This document shows, piece by piece, positions 1 to 27,260 of a DNA stretch of 40,353 nucleotides (the first letter of the stretch is position 1; each line of letters begins with the position of its first letter). The notes beneath the pieces are model-generated. The model was not told the DNA's origin and did not search any database. It was given only the letters and a program-made list of their open reading frames with translations. A program made the translations under genes and the position numbers. The stretch spans positions 23,257,564-23,297,916 of the forward strand of contig NC_092571.1 in assembly GCF_037975245.1 (NCBI RefSeq), written 5' to 3'. The DNA is from Apostichopus japonicus (taxonomy: Eukaryota; Echinodermata; Holothuroidea; Aspidochirotida; Stichopodidae).

Positions 1-3000
1 TGAACCATAGAATGCATTTTCTCAGATTATATGATTGTTTACAAACGAACATATTTTCCTAATGGATATTTGCGAGCGACGGTGTGGATAACTGGGTGGT
101 GTATTGGGCAAACCAATACGTATTGTATCTGACATAATGCCAACGTTTGGTTATGTAACAACATTGTAAAAGCCACTCTCAATACATTGATGTTCTGTTT
201 TAAGCAAGAAACACGAATGCCCTTGCAGTTGTATATGGTAATTTATTCGACCAATATGTCGATAAATATTTGACCCGGTTTTTTTATTTGTTATTTACAG
301 CTTTCAGCCACGAAGAAAAAGGTTTTATTTTTCGTTATTATCTTTTTAATTTGCTATAACCATTCCCAAACGACAAAACTGCATGATGTATGCTGCAGTA
401 TGTATATATATATATGCCTATATATAGGAAAGAGTTTTACTACAACAAATGTGTAGTAACTGAGGCGTACTATAAGGGCAAACTTGAGGTGGCTGAGAGC
501 TTCATCAGACCGTGGGAAATTAAAGTATTGTGGTCATTTATCTTGCTTTCCTTAGGTCAAAGTTGACTTTTAATAGCAAATAAATGGGGAAAAAAAGAAC
601 AGAAATCGACAGCAACAGTACGATATCAAATATTCTGCAATCTGCAGCAGATGGCATGTTTTAATTGCCAACATTTCTTCCTTTCAATTCTGTAAATTTT
701 GAGTTTTATAAAATGTATATCTGGCAACAAAATATTAAGGGATATGTGGCAAGTAATCTTAAAATATCTGTTTTTTTTATATATTATTTACTCTATAATG
801 TAACATCATTTGTCCCCTCCCCCTCCCCCCCCCCCCCCAAAAAAAATTGCATTTTGACAAGCTTTTGTTTGTCCTATTAACACCTAAGCGAGCATTCCAA
901 TTATATAACATTTTGGAATAACTTCTTAACGAGATTAAAAAGGGAACTTAATATATATACCATGATGATAATACCAACACCTATATTGACCAATCTCATG
1001 CCGTAATGGATTTTTTTCTTTTATGGGAAAGCATCTTAACTTTAAACAACCATATCTAGAATAAGGAAAAATGTCTTTCATGTGAGCTTCACATACGGTA
1101 CCCTAGCATCGGGATATCCCTTTAACGTTGAACTCAAACTGTTACTGCTTCACTTCAACTAACTTAAGAAATTCCTTTCTGTATGTGATTAATACCAATG
1201 TGGAAAGTGTCTGGTCGACAACAATTTAGAAAATAGAATCAATATCATTGGAAACTTGTCCATTCTCATTTGGTGACAACATTTTAAGACGTAAGCCTTT
1301 GTTAATTTTACTATTTTATTTCAATAATTTATTTTTAGTCTGTACATGCTATTTTTAAAATGGCATCCCATATCATGTTGTGCACGGTTTACAATAAACA
1401 ATCTCAATAAATAAAAAATCAATATTGCAGCGCACCATAATAGTATTGATAGCATACTAACACATCTTATATATTTAAGTGATATGGCCGGTGTGTATCG
1501 GTTTATAGCATAACGAGTGGTGGTTGTGGAATGAGAAAGTGCCCCTCTGATGGTGCCCCCCCCCCCACTTTTGGAAGCTTCCTACCCCCCTGGACGGAGT
1601 TGACAACTGCACCTGCAAACAGCCAGCATTCGGTCAAGTTAATAGCAAGTCTTAGACAAGCAAAACTTTTACAAAAACCTTCTCTACAGACAGAAAGTAA
1701 ATATATCATAACAATTACAGAAAAGTCGTAATTCGAGCCACCCCCCTCCTCCCACCCCTTCCCTCACTCCCGCACACGTACACACCGTCATTATAGCACT
1801 TAACGGAGGTTTTTAACCTCTATTGATCTTTTATAATTATATACCCAACATTTGTTTTTGCACTTCTTATAAATCATGCGTTGACAGAGGATAAGGAAAC
1901 AATGACCAACTACCCGAGATAAAAACGAAAATGCTTTTTTTTTTTGTTGCTCTTAAGACATGCATCAAATTGAGACAGATCGAAACTCAAATGTTACTTA
2001 TTTTTATCGACACTTTAAAAAAAAAAAAAATATTAGCCTGGTAGTTTGGTGAAAGATAAATTAGTTAAAATATCCATTCTTTTTTATAGAGTAAATGAAT
2101 GAAAGATTTTGTTTATATACTCTAGCTTTAGACTGAGGTATAGTAAGCTATCTATTTAAAAATGAAATATATACTGAGCTAACAATAATGAGTCATCCGT
2201 TTGTATCAAATAAACACCGTTATTGTAAATACGAGGAAATACACCCATCGATTCTAACTGTATGGCCATTCTGATCTTTTTTGGGTTTTCTTCTTCTTCT
2301 TTAGGGATGGTTGGATATGAAGCTGCGGCGCAGTTAATTTACTGTAGACTATATGTATTTACCATTATTGCCTAAGGTAGGGCGAGTTTTTTCTTTCATA
2401 GTTCATGGATGCGCGGGCGGGGTGGGGGGGGGGATAAAGAGCGGAATATTCCAGTGTCTAACGTATGCGAATAACTTATGCATCCGTATGCCTGTACGGG
2501 ACCTCAAAAATGACTTTCTGCAAACGGAATTGGAAGATCATCATTTGTGTACACCCTACTCCATTTTACCTTATACCTCTCCCCTCACCCAAAAAATTAA
2601 TCCCGACTACGAAGGTGCGTTTAAGTTTCTAATACAAAAGGAAATTGCGCAAGTAGGCCTACGGTATATGTATAGCGTCCAGTGTATACCATATAACCAT
2701 TTGCGTTCCTATATACGATATGTAGTATTTAGTATAAGGATGTCTATTTAGCGCTATTCAACGATAAGTTAAACGAACAATATTAAACTTTTTCATGCAT
2801 GTGTTACAGATTATTCGCCACAACCAGATATCTGGTAACTAACTATAGACCCTTCAAAATCCTGGTTGCTATAGTTACAGAATTTGTGAAAGATATACAC
2901 CTATACAACTTAGACTGCAGGAGTGATAATATTCTATTGAAATTTTTCGTGTTTGCATTCAGAACACGCGATTAAAAAACCGTCAGCATAAATTTACCTG

Positions 3001-4013
3001 CATACATGCATGCATTTCAACAAAGAAGAAAGGCGGGTAATAGCCTTTGAATCTGAATTTGTCTCGAGAATTTTGTCATTGTGATTCATTGAGTGACGTA
3101 ATTCAAATCTAAAAGGGAAAATTGTCCCAACCTGTTATACGACAGATTATTGCAGATATTGCAAATCAATTGTATGTGCGTGTGTGTATGTGTGTTAACT
3201 ACACGGTAAATCATATGTAGTTGAACTTGAATTCAACTATACACATCTGTTGTACTGTACAATTAATGTTGAGATACTATACCATCGTTTCCTGTGTGAC
3301 AGGGATGGAAATCGTTGTTTTCAGTTTCTAAAGATAATAGTCGGATTACAAAACAAAAAACAAAAAAACAAAAACACTAATTAAGACTATTTAAAGAATT
3401 AGGTGTTTTTTGTTCATAGTCACGTGATGTCTTTCGTCGTTGTAGTTCATTTTGATCATATAATATGACGACGTCCGTTTTACGGTGTTTTTTGCAACAT
3501 GATATATATAGAATAACTATCCTGTATGGCTGTGGGTGTTATTTGTTGTATATATAGTAGTGTACATCCCCTAACTGATTAAGTCAAATACAGTGTCAGG
3601 GCAATACATTATGCATTATTAGTGGTTATATCAATATCTTGTTTCTAATATTAAGCGTCATCAACTACGCAATGTCATCTATTTATCCTGGTTGGCAACA
3701 CCCTCTCGTTGTAAAATCATGAAAAAGGAACGCTGGTCAACAACATGTGTGGTCACGAACTGTGGAATCTATAGAGGCTACCGAATTTGAAAAAAAAAAA
3801 TATAAAAAATAACGGCCATACTGTTAACGAATGGAAACTATAAATTTGCGTGGTTGGGATGTTTTCAGCATAAATGTCATGCATGTTGCACAATCACTAT
3901 TGTATTTTTTTATAACTAATTTGTCTATGAAATATGATATTGGTAAAGTTTGCTGAGCATTAAAAGTAAATAAACTCCCTGGAGACAAACTTAAAAAGTT
4001 TTTTTTTCTTCCA

Positions 4014-4055
4014 TGACGTCATGTTATATTTCCTCTTTGGGTCAGTGATCACGTG
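4014..4055. promoter_or_regulatory. Candidate proximal cis-elements: CRE palindrome and E-box
   Basis: A perfect TGACGTCA palindrome (CRE/ATF type) lies at 4014-4021 and a CACGTG E-box at 4050-4055, about 300 and 255 bp before the gene 1 start codon. A half-CRE (TGACG) follows at 4176. Seen directly in the sequence; regulatory use is inference. The same palindrome recurs twelve times inside intron 5 of gene 2. Confidence 0.35.
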
Positions 4056-4245
4056 CAGGCAGGGTTAATCTTGAATCAGTTCAATTCTTATCATGTTAAG
4101 AAAATAAAGTAATAATAGTGATAACAATCTAATACAAAATAGATAAAATAATAACAAATATTATAATGTATTTTGTGACGTAGACAATTACCGGACAGCT
4201 TTATGTTGAGAAATAACACATAGCTTTGAAGCAGACTGCCTGCAA

Positions 4246-4263
4246 ATTTGTTTTGTTATCTCA
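4246..4263 (+). promoter_or_regulatory. Candidate 5'-UTR splice acceptor, gene 1
   Basis: A T-rich tract ends in TTATCTCAG 47 nt before the ATG at 4311. Gene 2 has the equivalent tract (TTTTCTTTTGACAG, ending 30020) 26 nt before its ATG. The matched position suggests that both genes begin with a non-coding exon and that the coding exon 1 is the second exon. Inferred only from pattern and paralogy. Confidence 0.4.
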
Positions 4264-4310
4264 GTTTTATCCATATAGACAGACAGACAGATAGAAAGAA
4301 AACGGACATC

Positions 4311-19350
<15,040 letters not shown>

Positions 19351-19357
19351 AATGATG

Positions 19358-20021
19358 GTAAGTTGGCCATTATTTTTATTATTGAACACAAGGATGACAA
19401 CAAGCGTTTCTACGGAGAGCCAAACGTTCCATAAATGTCGAAAAAGAAAGTGAAGTGTCCAAGTTAATTTATACATGTCCAATTCGATATCAACATGTTT
19501 CAATTCCATATAAACATTTCCAAACAGAATACAAAATACGTTTGGCTTTCCGTATGTTCCATTCTTCAAAGAGGATGCGACACGCCATTTTCTAAGCAAG
19601 CAAGATGTGTCAACTATTAAGGCATTTGTATAGCCAAGAATGGTAAATCCAGCTTTGAACAGGGTTGTAGACACAGCAAGGTAAACTACATCATAACCGT
19701 TTACACAAGATGAGTTAGGATGGTTGGGACCTGATGTTTTTCAAATCAATTATTTTCGTCGTCTTGTTATATGCAATGGAGAAACCGACAGCCTAGCATA
19801 CGCACAGATCCGTAGACACACCAACAGATGGACGGACAGATAGATAGACGGGTAACCGAGGAAGGAACGGACGAATAGACCAAGGAATTGACAGGTAGAC
19901 TGACAAGCAGATGGACAGATTTAGAGATAGGTTTGCATATACAATCAAACCATCATATGAGGAAATACTAGATACAATATATCTCAATTTCTTTCTCTTT
20001 GTCCCGGTTTTTTATTCACAG
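19358..20021 (+). other. Probable 3'-UTR intron of gene 1
   Basis: A consensus GTAAGT donor lies 8 nt after the stop codon, at 19358. A long pyrimidine tract ending TTTATTCACAG lies at 20021. The junction would be fewer than 50 nt after the stop, so nonsense-mediated decay would not be triggered. The putative intron contains a small inverted-repeat element (19411-19554). No transcript evidence. Confidence 0.5.
19411..19554. mobile_element. Small TIR element (144 bp), TA-flanked
   Basis: The left end TACGGAGAGCCAAACGT (19411-19427) is matched by the inverted right end ACGTTTGGCTTTCCGTA (19538-19554), with one mismatch. TA sits at both outer edges, as expected for a Tc1/mariner-type TA target. 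The interior has several TGTCCAA / CATGTTTCAA blocks. A related longer element lies at about 31499-31762 in gene 2. Confidence 0.6.
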
Positions 20022-20450
20022 TTGACAAGAAAGAACAAACATCGTTGATATTTGCAAGCAGCTGAATGGAGTTACTATACGATATTTTTTGAGCGAAAAT
20101 TATAGACGAAAATACATTAACAAAATTTGAAGTTTGGCCCGTTTCTGACTAATTTTGTGATAGCTATTGCTAACGATTCACTATACTAAAATTCACTTGA
20201 TGAAGTTATGACGAAACTGATGTCACATTGCTACTATGAAATATTTCTTTAAAGTCCGACGATTTTGCAATGATTTAAATTATAGCTCACACGGCGATAT
20301 CATTTTACTTTAATGTACGATATTTTAATTCTGACCTCCATTAGTTAATTTAATTAATTTTGGTACAAAATAATTAGTTCCTATCATCATTATTTCCTTT
20401 CAAGGTATTAAAAATTTGTTCTGTAATAAACATTAAAAGTTAAAAAAAAA
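20022..20450 (+). other. Putative 3'-UTR exon of gene 1
   Basis: AT-rich DNA follows the candidate acceptor at 20021 and carries the poly(A) signal AATAAA at 20425-20430, followed by an A-run at 20443-20454. No coding potential. The boundaries are inferred. Confidence 0.4.
20425..20430 (+). terminator. Polyadenylation signal AATAAA for gene 1
   Basis: A canonical hexamer about 1.07 kb after the stop codon, or about 410 nt after it once the putative 3'-UTR intron is removed, with T-rich DNA downstream. It is the best-placed AATAAA after the gene; use is inferred. Confidence 0.45.
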
Positions 20451-20575
20451 AAAAAGCTAAAAGCTAAAATCAACTGCGTTTTTTGTTCTTGTTTATTTTC
20501 TCACTTTCTTTTGTTATGATATTACTCTGACTTTAATTTCCTTCCTCATTTCTTTAGACAAACAATTAACTCAGG

Positions 20576-20630
<55 letters not shown>

Positions 20631-22273
20631 TCATCAGCCTCCATATTTGATAGCCTCGGCAGTTTTTTAAGTGATACATTCCTGCAGTAGATAATTGTGT
20701 GACACTAATTTGTGGAGGGGAAAACATATTTTACACATTTAGTTGAAAATATCGCAATACCTTGTTTAAACCTCTAGATATGATTGATTGTATTGTTTAC
20801 AGTTAACCCGATATTAAGTTCTTCCTTACTCCAGGAAGAGGACCACAGTGGGCAGTCTGTAATGTCATCAGGGTATAGTTGTCCCCTTCAAAAGGTTTTA
20901 CGGACTTAATTACAATGGTGAAATTATTTACTCTATACTGTTGCCAGATGCATTCTTATAAAATGTCATCAAATTTAAACATCTGTATCTCTGGGTTCAA
21001 AATAGTGTTAGAATGTAGTTTTGCCCTAAAGAAGAAAACATTCCAGCAGTTTGTTGTTTTGTTTTTGTTGTAAATAATGAACTTCAAAAGGGATATCCGT
21101 TTGACAGGTCTATCAGTAAATGCGCTTTCCTGTAGATTGACCAACCAACATTCTCTTAAACTTTGAGGGCTTTTGAGGACCTGTGTATAAAAAATTTTGT
21201 CCTTTCGTGAGAAACAAAAATTGCGTTAGTTGTGAAAGGAAGGGTATTATTCTTAATTATTAGCAGAAACGGTTTGAATGCGTGAATATTCACTGTCTGA
21301 CTTCTCTAAGGTACTGAGGGGTGATACATGGTGACTTTAAAAACAAACGGCTCAGTTCAGTATGTCCCATGTGTATGGAAGCCTCCAGTTGCCGTCTTAA
21401 TGTTAAATATCTTTTTGCTGCAATATTAAAGCAGCAATATTTATAAAAATCTTGAAAATGATGGCATTTTGATGTAAGCGGAATTGATAATTTGCTGCAT
21501 ATAATTAAACTGAATACATTTCATAAAATACTGATTTTGCTATTTGCAGCACAATTTTGAGTTCCTCACTTATTAGATTTAAAGAATCTGTCTCTTTTTT
21601 GTTGTTGAAAATTGCTACTAGATTTACCAACAAGTTCTTAAACATGTTTACGGTATACCTTAACGTTTCGATACATAGGATATATTTTCCTTATCTCCTC
21701 CAATCATGATATCTCCGCAAGAAGTGGTCATTTGCACTATTTTTGACTCATCAATACATTTACTGTTTAGATAGGTAGGAAAGGTGAAATGTATTTATAG
21801 CATAACACTAAATGTATTCAAGTATTGTGAAGCTATACATATGTCACCGACGGTGACTTAATCAACATTGATTAACTATTTCCGCCTGTCAGATATTTTT
21901 TTTCTCTAAGATGTGCGGTACCTTATAACCTCTATGTCGTTCCACGATTAATTACTCCATTGACTTACAGAATAGATCCGTCATTGTTCAAGATCATAAA
22001 TTGTAAATAGAGGTTTTTAATTGACACATATATATGACATTTCCTATACCTATCAAATGGATTGTATTATCATTGCATATTCTAATTTTACCACGTGACA
22101 TGATGGTTTAGATTTTCAGCTACTGTTACTCCTGAAACCATCCGTCAGGTCTCCCTGCGGAATCTTCCTGTTTCACCCAGAAATTTCGAATACGTCCGAA
22201 ATAAAAAATTGCCTTCAGTCCTCCACAAGAAATGCCAAAGAAGTCACTTAAGTAGGTTCATATAGGACTATTT
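20451..22273. other. Intergenic, no gene recognised
   Basis: It contains a (TA)n tract (20579-20628). The rest is AT-rich single-copy-looking DNA with only short open frames of no recognisable similarity. Confidence 0.6.
20579..20628. repeat. (TA)n microsatellite, about 50 bp
   Basis: Perfect TA dinucleotide run in the intergenic region after gene 1. Confidence 0.95.
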
Positions 22274-22274
22274 A

Positions 22275-22606
22275 CAGCCGGTTCGCCCTTTCATGCACCC
22301 GATACACACAGAGAACACAGTTACATCTGTAAATCTTAAAGGTTTGTACCAAAGTAAAACCTGGATCGTGCTATAAATCGGTAGCATGTGCTATTAGGAT
22401 GACAGTAAGAACTGAGGATATGTGTAAATTCCAACAAATCCAGTTGTTTGGGATTTGTTGGAATTACAAATATCCTCAGTTCTTTACTGTAAACCTAGTA
22501 GCTCATGCTACCGATTTATCAGATTAGTCAGCACGATCCATTATTTACTGTGGTACAAAACTTTAAGATTTACAGTAGTTACTGTATGCTCTGTGTGAAT
22601 CGGCTG
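22275..22606. mobile_element. Palindromic MITE, 332 bp, TTA-flanked
   Basis: The whole element folds on itself. The ends are CAGCCG / CGGCTG and the arms share blocks such as CTGTAAATCTTAAA, GGATCGTGCT and ATCGGTAGCAT with their inverse copies. The centre is a perfect 15-bp stem (AATTCCAACAAATCC at 22427-22441 with its complement at 22451-22465) around a 9-nt loop. TTA directly repeats at 22272-22274 and 22607-22609, a 3-bp target duplication of PIF/Harbinger type. No coding capacity. Confidence 0.75.
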
Positions 22607-22616
22607 TTAAAATTTC

Positions 22617-22692
22617 AGATATCTCGAATTAAATTTTAGATATCTGAAATAGAATTCTAGATATCTAAAATAAGAAACAATTTAAGATATCT
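22617..22692. repeat. Array of AGATATCT palindromes
   Basis: The 8-bp palindrome AGATATCT occurs at 22617, 22638, 22659 and 22685, spaced 21, 21 and 26 bp, immediately beside the palindromic MITE. Each copy is embedded in an A/T context of the form TTTTAGATATCT.AAAT. Confidence 0.8.
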
Positions 22693-23580
22693 AAAATTAC
22701 CGATTAAATGTTAAAATGGCTTTCCATACGTACACTGCTGAAGTTGTGACATGGTATCTAGTATATATCTTATCTATACAAAGCTTTGCTTATGCACGGT
22801 GCTTCTGAAACGACAGCCGGGTTGCCGACCATGTTGATATAAAAGGACATTTCGACAATTTCAAACTTTTGTTTTATCAAGATAGCTTGTTAGTATAATT
22901 ACAAGTCAAAACATTTCTTGTTTTGACGTGTTCTCATGATAACTATTTAAAAACAGCCTTTCAAAAATTTGGCAAATTTTGTCACGGTTGCGCAAGTTGT
23001 CAACTTGTCATTTTGAAAATGATCATATTTTTATATTATTATTATTTTAGTGTAGTTCAGGAGAGCCGACAATTTGGTAAACTTCGCAATATTTTTTGTA
23101 TTCTTTCTGAACATCATTAACTCGACAGCGATATGCAAATTTGTTGTGATGTCCCGTTATACTAGGACAGTAAGTCTACATTTTGCGTGTCCTTTCATTT
23201 CCACCGGGGTCATGGGGTTTTCTTCAATTAAATCTTCTTCTCCTGAACTAAAATGGTCATACCCTGGGACGATGGAGCGAGATGAACAACTTAGATTGAA
23301 TGTTCAATCCTTCAATCAAAGATTGTGTTTAGAATTTAATATTCCTTCACCTACAAGGGTGAAGACTTGAACAAAGTCTCACGACTTGATTAAGTATAAT
23401 TATGACATCATCAAACCGCATATATACCATTAAAAAAAAAAATCATTTATTACAATGTTTAATTTCTGTAACGGGGGATGGGGTGCGCAATCGCATAATT
23501 GTTATATAATAAAGTTTAATAGTTCTACCTAATGATGGCATTGGCAGCTGGTATATGATTCTACTGCGAAAATATGACAA
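22693..23580. other. Intergenic, no gene recognised
   Basis: AT-rich sequence with only short frames lacking recognisable domains, for example 23074-23370. An A-run lies at 23430-23440. Confidence 0.5.
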
Positions 23581-23985
23581 AGAAGGGCGATGCCGGGAAA
23601 GCAAACAGTTTCAGAATCTGCAGTGGCAGAATGACATCATACATTTTGTCGGTCAACTGCAGTTACGCTTCGCTCTTCCAATCATGCGCATTTGCAATGA
23701 CCTCCTGGTTCACGTACCCTCACTCGTTATGGCGATCGTGCCTTTTCTGTCGCTGCGCCTTCTCTTTGGAACAAACTCCCATTTCACGTTCGTGACTCTC
23801 CCTCCCTTTGTATTTTCAAGAGACAACTTAAAACATTTCTGTTTGATTCTTATAGTTTCTTTTTTCCCCTTGGTTTCCTTTGTCTCTTTCCTACTTTGTA
23901 AAGCGCTTTGAAACGCTGTATTAATTGCCATATAAATGTAATTTATTACTATTATTATTACTATTATTATAATTATTATTAAAAT
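23580..23985 (+). mobile_element. CR1/L2-type LINE, 5'-truncated 3' end
   Basis: The frame 23701-23901 encodes the typical C-terminus of a non-LTR retrotransposon ORF2: TRYGDRAFSVAAPSLWNKLP followed by FHVRDSPSLCIFKRQLKTF. It then has a stop (TAA 23899-23901) and a tail reading GTAAAGCGCTTTGAAACGC...ATTGCCATATAAATGTA and (ATT)n at 23940-23980. This motif plus tail is diagnostic of CR1/L2-like elements (family knowledge). Only the last few dozen codons survive; a TGA at 23698 precedes the open part. The ORF is shown best in this frame, not in the longer overlapping frame at 23555. ATGACAA at 23574 and 23984 may be a weak target duplication. Confidence 0.85.
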
Positions 23986-25571
23986 GACAATACCGTCAGA
24001 CACGACTTTGAAACTGGAAAATCTCCCCAAAACGGACCAAAATTTTCTTAGCTGTCATATAGAAGTTACAAAATTAGTCCTCTGGGTTTAATGTGAGAGG
24101 TACCCAACTAAAGAGCTGTAACAAATCTGAATCAAATTGACATTTTTGACTAAAAATGACGCAACATTGCAATCCAACGCAATATACCCCTTCAGTAAAA
24201 GATTGCTATACGTTGCTCTGTGATGCACAAACGTCGAAGCCTTATGAATATACAGTGAAATTCATAATCGTCCAAAAATAAATTGATTTTGTTGATTGTT
24301 TGATAGATTAATGTAGGTCACAGAACGATGATACAATTGTCTACTTAAAATCCCTCAAGATTTACTTTAATAACCCAGTCTTCTTAATCTTTGATTTAAG
24401 GAACCGACTTGGCTTTCATATTGGTGATATTATTAATAATTTTTGGAAATAAGTCATTTTTGCATTTCTCGTTTCTTTTGTTCCCATCGGTCAACGGATG
24501 ACACAATTTAGGCCTCAGAGAACTTCTGGCTCGATGCCAGAATAAAAGAAAACAGAAATGGACATTTCCTTTTAAGATTTGATTGAAGTAATTATTGTTG
24601 CCGGGGGAAAGGGGACATCTTTGACATATCCTTACCGGTGAAACATAGATCCCTTATATAACCTCAATTATTTTAATCTGTAAATAGCTAGAGACATCAG
24701 TACGATTACTCTTTATGGTTTATTGTCATATAATGATTGCGATGTTAATGCTCTATAAATAGTGATTAACATTGATATACAGAGCGATATTTTGTGAAGC
24801 TGAGCTTATTTAGTTTGGGTCAATAGAGGGGCTATATAGGAAAGAGTTAGCCTATTATTATTCTTTTGCTTAAATTCGAACATTTTAGTTTGGTTGAGAT
24901 AAATGGGTGCTAAACAGAGGGGTTTGTTGAAGCTGTGTGTGTGTGAAGGGGGAGGGGATGTGAGAGGCGGGTGGGGTGGGGAGGGGAGGTGAAGGGAGGG
25001 GCGGGCAGGGATCAGGGTAATGAAAAAACGATTGAAGTTATACAAAGATGTTACAAGTAGGAAAAAAAATCCACGGAGCTATCAATAGGTCAGCATTTTA
25101 AGTTCATTTCAGTAAAGAGAGGCGATTCACTTCAGTTAAATCCCGTCTTTTTTCATTCATTACAATTTATAGTTTGTTTCATGATATCAAAACGATTTAC
25201 AAGGTTACAAACCATTCCAGAAAATCATTCTTTTTCAAAGGAACAAATGGTGTTTTGAGAACTATTCCTTGACACCTTTCCTATCTTCCTTATGCTACTC
25301 TCCTCTCCCATCCACCCCACCACGTCCATCAACATTTACCCACTCCCCGCCCACACCCTCCCATATCCATCCACACTTACTCACTCCCATGCATCCACAG
25401 GGTATGATATATCGTGTCATGTATGCACACCCTTCTGCAGGTGGAATCTTTGTGAAACACTTATGTGGATGTTAATTGCGTACCGCAATGACGTCATGCC
25501 CACGATTTAACTCTGGCCACTTAAATAGTAAGTGCTATACACAACCACTGAACTGACGACCACCACATCCC

Positions 25572-25597
25572 TCCGTCCGTCCGTCCGTCCGTCCGTC
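25572..25597. repeat. (TCCG)n microsatellite
   Basis: Six perfect tandem TCCG tetranucleotides followed by a C-rich run. Confidence 0.9.
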
Positions 25598-26756
25598 CCC
25601 CACACCCACTCCCCTCGTCACACAGATTCTCAATACGAGTTGCATCCAATTAAAAATAAGAAATGGGTAAAGTGGGGGGGGGGGGGTTAGTGGAGACAAG
25701 TTGGACTTCTGTTATTTAGTGATTTCAAGTCAACTTGTTGAGGTGGTTATATGCAAATGTGTCTTAGGTGTTATTGCGAGGAATAAAAGGGTTTGGGTGG
25801 GGCTGGGGGAGGGGGGGGGTAGTTAACCTAACTAAACACACATACCCTCAAGTATGTTCGAAATTGGAACATAAATCTTATTTGAACTATACTGTGAGGA
25901 TATCCTTAACGAACTCGTTCATTTTGTCAGTACAACGTCGACACGTATCAATAAACTGATGGTAATTTTTGGGTTGAAATAATTAACCTAACAGCTAGAA
26001 TTGTCTCTTTTTACAGCTGTCCTTCCGATATGTGTCAAGTCATCTAATGTTAACAATAATTTCTGTCAACGTATATAGTCACCGTTTGAACTTTCTAAGG
26101 TTAAATCGCAGGGTTGACAGTGTCAACAAACCCCTATCCGTGTTCAATTTACATACAACGTGAAATGTACTGAGTAGGTATCTATATATACACATATATT
26201 ATATACCGTTATATACGAGAAACTTGATGTATGAATTGAAGCCCGTATAATTAGGTGCTTCCCATCACACGAGCGATGACTCGACATGTGAGGGTAATGG
26301 GTGCATTTCCCCTGTATTTGATATAAGCTCCTGTGTAGGTAACACTTGTACACTATTTGTAGGACTGGCCATCGACGGGATTGAATTAAATCAGCCTGTA
26401 GCGCGGAGAAGGAAAGAACGTGATCAAATTTGTACTTTACAACGGTATGTATATATATGAATAGTTTTTGCATATGAATGCTTTAAACTATATTGTAGTC
26501 ATACTATTGTTATCACTATTATTATTATAATTATTATTACCTACTCAATTATTATTATTATATTATAACTTATTATTACCTACTCAATTTATTTTTCGAT
26601 ATATCTCTTGGTTTTTTCAGGTCTTTTTTTTTTTTTTAAATCTACTTAAATTTTCCTTTTTTAAGAAACGTCACTCAAGTTAGATCCTTGTTACGACTAA
26701 ACTGATCCACTTCTCTACCCCAGTCGCCTTACATCGATACTATAACCATAGTGACA

Positions 26757-27260
26757 CTGAAGACTCGCCCAAACCGCGTGCCGCGCTCTGAAAAAGTTGA
26801 AAGTATGAAAAAGTTAACTTACCGTTGCTTGCAAGTGAAGTTTTCTTCTTGTCGCTGCAAAATGCAGACAGTAATGAAACGTGATACCTTGTTATCTTGC
26901 ATCTAGACCTGCGATGTCCATCGCTGCTACGTACACTGTGTTGTGGGTATTGATCGTAGCTGTATGTATTGACTGTACACTAGTGTCTAATTACCGACGG
27001 TAGCAAGCTGTGTATGTATTTTCTGGGATCGATGGTGGTGTCTAACACTTCTATTACACCTCATTCGAAACTAGGTCAGATTACCGGCATTAGACTTTTT
27101 GCGCGAGTCTTCACATACTTTAAGCATGGTAATCGGGTCTGATTTTTTAGTCTTCTGTTTTATTCTCTCTCCTAAAGGGTCCTTGAGAGGAACTTCAGTG
27201 TCCTTCTAATCTTTTTTTTGAGACGTTTCTTTGTGCGCGAGTCTTCACACCCGTTAAGTG
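26757..27260. repeat. Inverted and direct GCGAGTCTTCA repeat set
   Basis: GCGAGTCTTCACA occurs at about 27102 and again at about 27235, in GCGCGAGTCTTCACA context and followed by TTAAG within 7 nt. Its complement (TGAAGACTCGC) starts near 26758. One copy inverted against two direct copies at about 340 and 470 bp suggests a degenerate inverted-repeat element with a duplicated right end. No target duplication or transposase was found. Confidence 0.35.

Larger units (their letters stand above)
1..4310. other. Upstream non-coding region of MSP130-like gene 1
   Basis: No exon of a recognisable gene was found on either strand. The region is AT-rich with short poly-A/T, poly-C (about 823-838, 1558-1566) and GT-rich (3176-3196) tracts. 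The longest open frame (2353-2751, 132 codons) has no recognisable domain and a biased composition. A non-coding first exon of gene 1 probably lies here, because an acceptor-like tract ending in CAG sits at 4246-4263, just before the start codon. I could not place its partner donor. Confidence 0.6.

Noticed and set aside
2353-2751. 132-codon open frame upstream of gene 1
   Set aside because: No recognisable domain, no signal peptide, contains simple-sequence glycine run, and no supporting splice or paralog evidence.
23555-23911. 118-codon frame as a host gene
   Set aside because: It overlaps a LINE ORF2 C-terminus in another frame; this frame has no similarity.
26823-26854. Possible minus-strand mini-exon between TTTTGCAG and CG|GTAAGTTAAC
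   Set aside because: Good splice-like edges, but only 32 nt, no connected frame or homology, and it lies inside a repeat-rich segment.
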